From contig JAEWQX010000167.1 of assembly GCA_023399035.1 (NCBI GenBank), positions 1 to 19,062 on the forward strand: a stretch of 19,062 bases of DNA, given 5' to 3'. A program made the translations under genes and the position numbers. The notes beneath the pieces are model-generated. The model was given only the letters and a program-made list of their open reading frames with translations. It was not told the origin of the DNA and did not search any database. Numbering within the stretch: position 1 is the first letter of the stretch; every line of letters begins with the position of its first letter. The stretch is from Bacillota bacterium (lineage in GTDB: Bacteria > Bacillota > Clostridia > Clostridiales > Clostridiaceae). Below, piece after piece: positions 15,192-19,062 of the stretch.

Positions 15192-15584
15192 ATGAAGAGT
15201 AAATTTATTATAGCACTAACTATTGTTGCAGCTGTTGGAATTATAGCATATGGAGCAAAATATTTAAGCAGTATAAAGAGATATAAAACAATAGTAAAAA
15301 ATATTGAAATCAGTGATGTAGATTTATCACAAATGAAAAATGGAAAGTATCATGGACAATGTGATGCTGAAGTAATAAGTGCTGAAGTTGAAGTTACTGT
15401 TGACAATAATAAGATTGAAAAGATAGAATTATTAAATCATAAAAATGAAAGAGGAAAAAAAGCTGAAAGCATTATTGATGACGTTGTTAAGGAACAAAAG
15501 ATAACTGTTGATACAGTATCAGGTGCAACAAATAGCAGTAAAGTTATACTTAAGGCAATAGAAAATGCTCTAGAACAAAAATAA
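15192..15584 (+). CDS. Membrane-anchored FMN-binding domain protein, likely ApbE substrate
   Basis: This 130-residue protein has an N-terminal membrane segment (KFIIALTIVAAVGIIAYGA, 4-22, no lipobox Cys) and an extracytoplasmic FMN-binding (PF04205-type) domain. NGKYHGQCDAEVISAEVEVTVDNNKIEKIELL (50-81) is the usual opening. TVSGATNSSKVILKAIENAL (108-127) contains the SGAT flavinylation motif with acceptor Thr113. The covalently held FMN would serve electron transfer outside the membrane. The ribosome binding site is GAGGTGAG, about seven bases before ATG. It sits 78 bases after apbE in the same apparent operon. Small one-domain proteins of this kind act with partner reductases, but no quinone or NADH dehydrogenase partner (such as Ndh2, EetA/B or Rnf subunits) is in the window. 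Confidence 0.9.
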   Translation: MKSKFIIALTIVAAVGIIAYGAKYLSSIKRYKTIVKNIEISDVDLSQMKNGKYHGQCDAEVISAEVEVTVDNNKIEKIELLNHKNERGKKAESIIDDVVKEQKITVDTVSGATNSSKVILKAIENALEQK

Positions 15585-16168
15585 GACAAGATTTACTATA
15601 AAGATAGTTATGATATTTGGCTACTAATATTATTTTTAAGAATATAATTATAGTTATAAAAGAGCAGAGAAGTTTTATAGTGGGCAATTAGATAGAGATA
15701 TTATAGAAATTTATATGTTATATAGTCATTAAGGATTGATAAGTATCCAGTCAAAATATTCAGCAGGAATAACTCAAATGTGAACTTAGTTCACATTTGA
15801 AAGAAAACCTGCATTTTTTGTTGTAAATTAATAATTACAATTGCAGAATGCAGGAAAATAATCGTTTTTGATAATGCATTTATAATAAATATATTTACAG
15901 CATCGACAGCAATTTAGCATTAAGAAAAGACATTGCTGAAAATCAGACATAACTTTTTCAATTCATCTAATTTAGGAGTGCAATGTATGGTATACGCATA
16001 TTAAAATACAAAAAGATGTATATAGATGTTTATAATATAAATAGGTGCACTTGGAATTAATAAAACAAAGGCCACCAATTATATAAGCCATTATAATCTT
16101 TTTATTCATAAATTATAATATATTATTTTAAGCAGCACAATAAAGTTACAGATTAAGATAATAGAATA
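15585..16168. other. Gene-free stretch between convergent genes, with structured elements
   Basis: No credible gene is seen. It contains copy 3 of the dispersed palindromic element (15758-15819), an adjoining alternative hairpin (15808-15854) and a 7-bp inverted repeat CAGCAAT/ATTGCTG near 15908-15939. A 25-codon frame at 15983-16060 follows an AGGAG four bases away but is too short to support. Confidence 0.5.
15758..15819. repeat. Dispersed palindromic element, copy 3 (most complete)
   Basis: A perfect 13-1-13 palindrome (TCAAATGTGAACT 15774-15786, its complement 15788-15800) is nested in an outer pair GCAGG (15763-15767) / CCTGC (15808-15812), and is followed by ATTTTTT. Its 62-base length equals that of copy 2 with no gaps. 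The hairpin plus T-run could also terminate the apbE operon about 170 bases after its last stop. Confidence 0.75.
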
Positions 16169-17017
16169 TTACTTCCAATGATCAGGGCGAGTTATCATTG
16201 GAGGAAGTTTTGTTTTTTCATTACCTTTAGCGCTATTAATCTGAGCTTGTGACAGGAATATGCTTTTTGACAAATCTGCGCCAGAAAGGTCAGTATCCCT
16301 CAAATCAGCTCCTATAAAATCAGCTCCGTTTAAGTCTGTATTTGAAAGATTTGCAGCAATAAGAAGTGCACCTCTTAAATCAGCCCCGCATAAATTATAG
16401 TTTGTAAGATTTTTGCCAAGGAAGACCTTTCCTTTAATCTTCTTTTTTACATTTGATGAGGATTTTAAATTATATTCTTGTGATTTCTTTCTTATGTATT
16501 CACTTGTATTTTTCAAGTATAAGTTAACTTTATCTCTATGAGATTCAATATCCAATTTAAGCAATCTATCCATATTAAGAAGAGTAAGGTCAATGGTATG
16601 ATCAATTAAGTTTCCTATCTGTGTTTTTATATCATAATCATGCTGAAGAGAATATGCTTGTGTAAGATACCACATAATTTCATGCAGCTGTCTTATAATA
16701 AGAAAGGAATCAAATATATCTGAAGCGGATTGTGAATTATCTCTCCAGCTTACCCCATTACAAGTTATCTGTGAAGTTTTTTGACCTGCACCAAAGCACT
16801 CATATGAAGTACATCCTTTAAGACCTTTCTTTCTGAGATTATTATGTATTGAGCATGTAAAATCATTTTTTAGATTTATGCATGGCTTACCTGCATCCTT
16901 ATTTTGAGGAAATCCATCGCATACGGAAAAAAATAAAGCAGTGCAGCACAGGCCGAAGCAGTTCTTGCAGTCAGATTTTAATTCATTATTATATATATTG
17001 TCTATTGTATATTTCAT
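16169..17017 (-). CDS. Cysteine-cluster and pentapeptide-repeat protein
   Basis: This 282-residue protein of unknown role has two distinct parts. The N-terminal part is a YkgJ-like cysteine cluster: CKNCFGLCC (17-25), then Cys33, 46, 55, 69, 74 and 86, probably binding a metal. A helical middle (about 98-185) follows. The C-terminal part is about ten pentapeptide repeats of A(D/N)LxG type (201-262: LTNYNLCGADLRGALLIAANLSNTDLNGADF and so on), expected to fold as a right-handed quadrilateral beta-helix. It ends in the common cap segment KTKLPPMITRPDHW (268-281). ATG 17017 is chosen because the complement of 17025-17032 is AGGAGTGA, seven bases upstream. It has no signal peptide and stands alone. 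Proteins of this two-part make-up occur in other Firmicutes; a gyrase-protecting role known for some pentapeptide proteins is not indicated. Confidence 0.85.
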   Translation of the reverse strand: MKYTIDNIYNNELKSDCKNCFGLCCTALFFSVCDGFPQNKDAGKPCINLKNDFTCSIHNNLRKKGLKGCTSYECFGAGQKTSQITCNGVSWRDNSQSASDIFDSFLIIRQLHEIMWYLTQAYSLQHDYDIKTQIGNLIDHTIDLTLLNMDRLLKLDIESHRDKVNLYLKNTSEYIRKKSQEYNLKSSSNVKKKIKGKVFLGKNLTNYNLCGADLRGALLIAANLSNTDLNGADFIGADLRDTDLSGADLSKSIFLSQAQINSAKGNEKTKLPPMITRPDHWK

Positions 17018-17475
17018 AAACTTATCACTCCTATATTTAATATAGTAATACAATTAACATATCTTTATTGAGTATTGTTACATAATTACTTAATTATACC
17101 ATAATTAGAAGTTATAAAAAAATCATATAAAAAATGTACAGTGTATAAAAAGAAAGAAAAAATAAACTATCGTAATATATATCTACATATAAATTGAAAG
17201 TACATATAGAAGTATACATAGTAATTTTTATAAAGCGGTTTAGATGAATTTACTCATTTAGACGTTTTTTTTATCCTAATTATATATTTAATTATTATTT
17301 AATAACATAAAGTATAATTCTATATCTATACAAACAAACACATAAAAAATTATATATTTACTTCAATAATAATTAATGTATAAATATCTAATAAATGAAA
17401 ATAATAGCTTAATATGAATATATTTTAAAATACATAAAGAGAAAAGTTATATATAGGATAAGATAGGAGATTAAT
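17018..17475. other. Gene-free stretch between divergent genes
   Basis: It holds the minus-strand ribosome binding site of the gene before it and a plus-strand terminator at 17238 that no gene accounts for. No other repeat or gene is seen. The remainder is A/T-rich leader for the last gene. Confidence 0.5.
17238..17272 (+). terminator. Orphan rho-independent terminator
   Basis: GTTTAGATGA (17238-17247) pairs with TCATTTAGAC (17254-17263) through ten pairs, two of them G-U, across a 6-base loop. G and eight T follow (17265-17272). No plus-strand gene lies upstream within the intergenic space. Confidence 0.7.
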
Positions 17476-19062
17476 ATGCATGGAAGATGTTATTATTGTA
17501 ATAAAGAACTTACAGAGAGAACTATAAAGAGACATATGAAAAGCTGTAAAGAAATGAGAAAATTTATAAGAGATGAAATTAGCGATAAGGAAAGCAGAAC
17601 GAGAAATCAGTTTATCATAAGTATAAAGGATAAATATGATAAAAATACATACTGTGTATATATTTCTATAAGTTCAGTACTTCAGCTTCTCCACTTAGAT
17701 AGATTTATAAGAGATGTGTGGGTAAATTGTTGTGATCATTTGAGCTGTTTTATAATTAATAAGGTTATTTATAATGACAATAGCAATGAGATGTATGAAA
17801 TGAGTGTGCGGTTAAATGATATATTATTTTGCGGAATGAAATTTCAATATGAATATGACTTTGGTACTTCTACATATCTTGAATTAGAGGTTATCGATGA
17901 ATTAAAGGTAAGTGAAAAGCATAGCATGATAGAAATTATAGCAAGGAATGATGAAATTGAGCATAAATGCAGAAAATGTGGAGAGCATGCAGAGTACATA
18001 AATTATAATGAAAGTGAATTTCTATGTAAAAAATGTTCTGAATACATTAGTAAAAGCAGCCTTGAAAATCTGAATATTGAATACATAGGAGATACATATT
18101 TCAATTCTCCAAGAGATGGAATCTGTAGTTATCGTGGAAATAGAGATGCTGAAAAGAAGTATATGCCGGGAAATAATCATAAGTATAAGATAGATACTCA
18201 CAAAACACATGTTAATGATGATAAATATAATTTGTCAGGATACATAGATGATGATTCATTTCCAACAAATTATAGAGAGACTGATCTTCTTGAAGGTTTT
18301 CTTAAGTCATTGATGAACAATAGTATGCATGATTTGGAGAATATAGATGTAAATGAAAAGCTGAAAGAAATTTCATGTAATCATTTAATAAAATCTATGG
18401 ATAATTATATTAAATCTACAGAAAAGCTGTTTTCTAAAGGAAAGTATTCTTTTGATTTGGAGGAGTTAATAAATTCCCTTTCTAAAGATAAAATAGATAT
18501 AATTTTATCTAATAATTATATTGAACTTAAAGGGAATCTTAAGAAATCTGAGTTTGCACATAAATTCATAGATGAATATGAAAAGATAATGAATGAGAGA
18601 GTATTGGATTTTGAAACAGATAAAATAGATTTCCTAAAAAGATGTTTGAAAAAAGAGGGAATAATTAAATATATAGAAGAAGATTTTGATAAATGCCTGT
18701 TCTTTTTAAACAGGGGAATTTTATTTCCAGCTGTTATTGATGGTGATTATGTTTTCATAATGCCTGAGATTATGCAGAATTTAGTTATGAATTTTGATAA
18801 GATTGAAATTAGAAGAAATGCAAAGAAAAATCAGAAGATAATAAGTTTATTTAGAGGAATGATAAGAGCTTATGGGATTATAGATTTTATTGATGCATAC
18901 AATATATTGAAAAAATATGAAGATAATATTGACAAAGAGAGACTAGAAAGGATTTTAGGAGAAGGAAGCATATATGATCCTAATTATTACAGCGTTGATT
19001 GGTTATCTAATGGAAATGTAATTTATATAAATAATGATATTGAAGATTATGAAGGGTTATTG
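17476..19062 (+). CDS. Zinc-finger / pRiA4b ORF-3-like protein (3' end beyond window)
   Basis: An open frame of 529 codons runs from ATG 17476 to the window edge without a stop, so the protein is partial at its C terminus. It begins with a C2HC-type finger MHGRCYYCNKELTERTIKRH plus MKSC (Cys5, Cys8, His20, Cys24). Residues about 45-140 resemble the plasmid pRiA4b ORF-3 family (PF07929): VYISISSVLQLLHLDRFI, then VRLNDILFCGMKFQYEYDFG (111-130), where YEYDFG is the family's most recognisable motif. A zinc ribbon follows (Cys165, Cys168, Cys184, Cys187). The rest is helical, charged and unrecognised. AGGAG at 17465-17469 sets the start. Function is unknown for this family. The domain assignment is by motif recognition and the combination looks unusual. 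Confidence 0.75.
   Translation, partial: MHGRCYYCNKELTERTIKRHMKSCKEMRKFIRDEISDKESRTRNQFIISIKDKYDKNTYCVYISISSVLQLLHLDRFIRDVWVNCCDHLSCFIINKVIYNDNSNEMYEMSVRLNDILFCGMKFQYEYDFGTSTYLELEVIDELKVSEKHSMIEIIARNDEIEHKCRKCGEHAEYINYNESEFLCKKCSEYISKSSLENLNIEYIGDTYFNSPRDGICSYRGNRDAEKKYMPGNNHKYKIDTHKTHVNDDKYNLSGYIDDDSFPTNYRETDLLEGFLKSLMNNSMHDLENIDVNEKLKEISCNHLIKSMDNYIKSTEKLFSKGKYSFDLEELINSLSKDKIDIILSNNYIELKGNLKKSEFAHKFIDEYEKIMNERVLDFETDKIDFLKRCLKKEGIIKYIEEDFDKCLFFLNRGILFPAVIDGDYVFIMPEIMQNLVMNFDKIEIRRNAKKNQKIISLFRGMIRAYGIIDFIDAYNILKKYEDNIDKERLERILGEGSIYDPNYYSVDWLSNGNVIYINNDIEDYEGLL

Noticed and set aside
15983..16060. 25-codon frame with AGGAG four bases upstream
   Set aside because: The spacing is slightly short, the product is unremarkable and nothing else supports expression.
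1..19062. CRISPR arrays, tRNA or rRNA genes, insertion sequences
   Set aside because: No regular repeat-spacer pattern, no tRNA-like TTCGAATC arm sequences or rRNA sequence, and no transposase or terminal repeats were found on reading.

Overview
The window looks like a low-GC Firmicute of the Clostridium sensu stricto type. It is very AT-rich, uses strong GGAGG-type ribosome binding sites and some TTG/GTG starts, has a T-box-controlled thrS, and its proteins read like clostridial ones. Two complete partition modules next to housekeeping-type genes suggest the maintenance region of a large low-copy replicon (megaplasmid or chromid) rather than an ordinary chromosomal locus. That is an inference. 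A C. butyricum-type megaplasmid would fit, but the species cannot be fixed from the sequence.

Layout. 1-585 is AT-rich DNA with no convincing gene. 586-1539 is a tyrosine-recombinase-fold protein with a damaged active-site signature. It converges on a parA-parB pair on the minus strand (3794 to 1701), with two perfect hairpins between them. 3795-4973 is about 1.1 kb without genes. It holds a DnaA-box match, a 36-bp near-palindrome, a cluster of ~10-bp AT iterons (two pairs spaced 11 bp) and a strong promoter. That promoter drives a plus-strand ParM/actin-like gene and its ribbon-helix-helix adaptor (4974-6824). The adaptor gene carries a terminator-like hairpin near its 5' end. Next come a small XRE regulator (6959-7447) and a DUF2185/Imm33-like protein (7622-8236).

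From 8836 the content becomes metabolic: gltS glutamate symporter (minus), a small conserved clostridial protein, and thrS behind a textbook T-box leader. A TetR-ApbE-FMN-binding-protein cluster follows, with a 19-bp operator inside the tetR promoter. Then comes a Cys-cluster plus pentapeptide-repeat protein (minus). The last gene, a zinc-finger plus pRiA4b-ORF3-like protein, runs off the right edge.

How it works together. ParA/ParB and ParM/adaptor are two independent segregation systems diverging from one repeat-rich non-coding core, which is the best candidate for origin and/or centromere. ApbE would attach FMN to the SGAT threonine of the membrane-anchored protein beside it, giving a small extracytoplasmic flavin redox module under TetR control.

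A dispersed ~62-bp element with a long palindrome and a CCTGCA/T-rich tail occurs three times between genes (near 7450, 8479 and 15758). It is the clearest structure that the genes do not explain.
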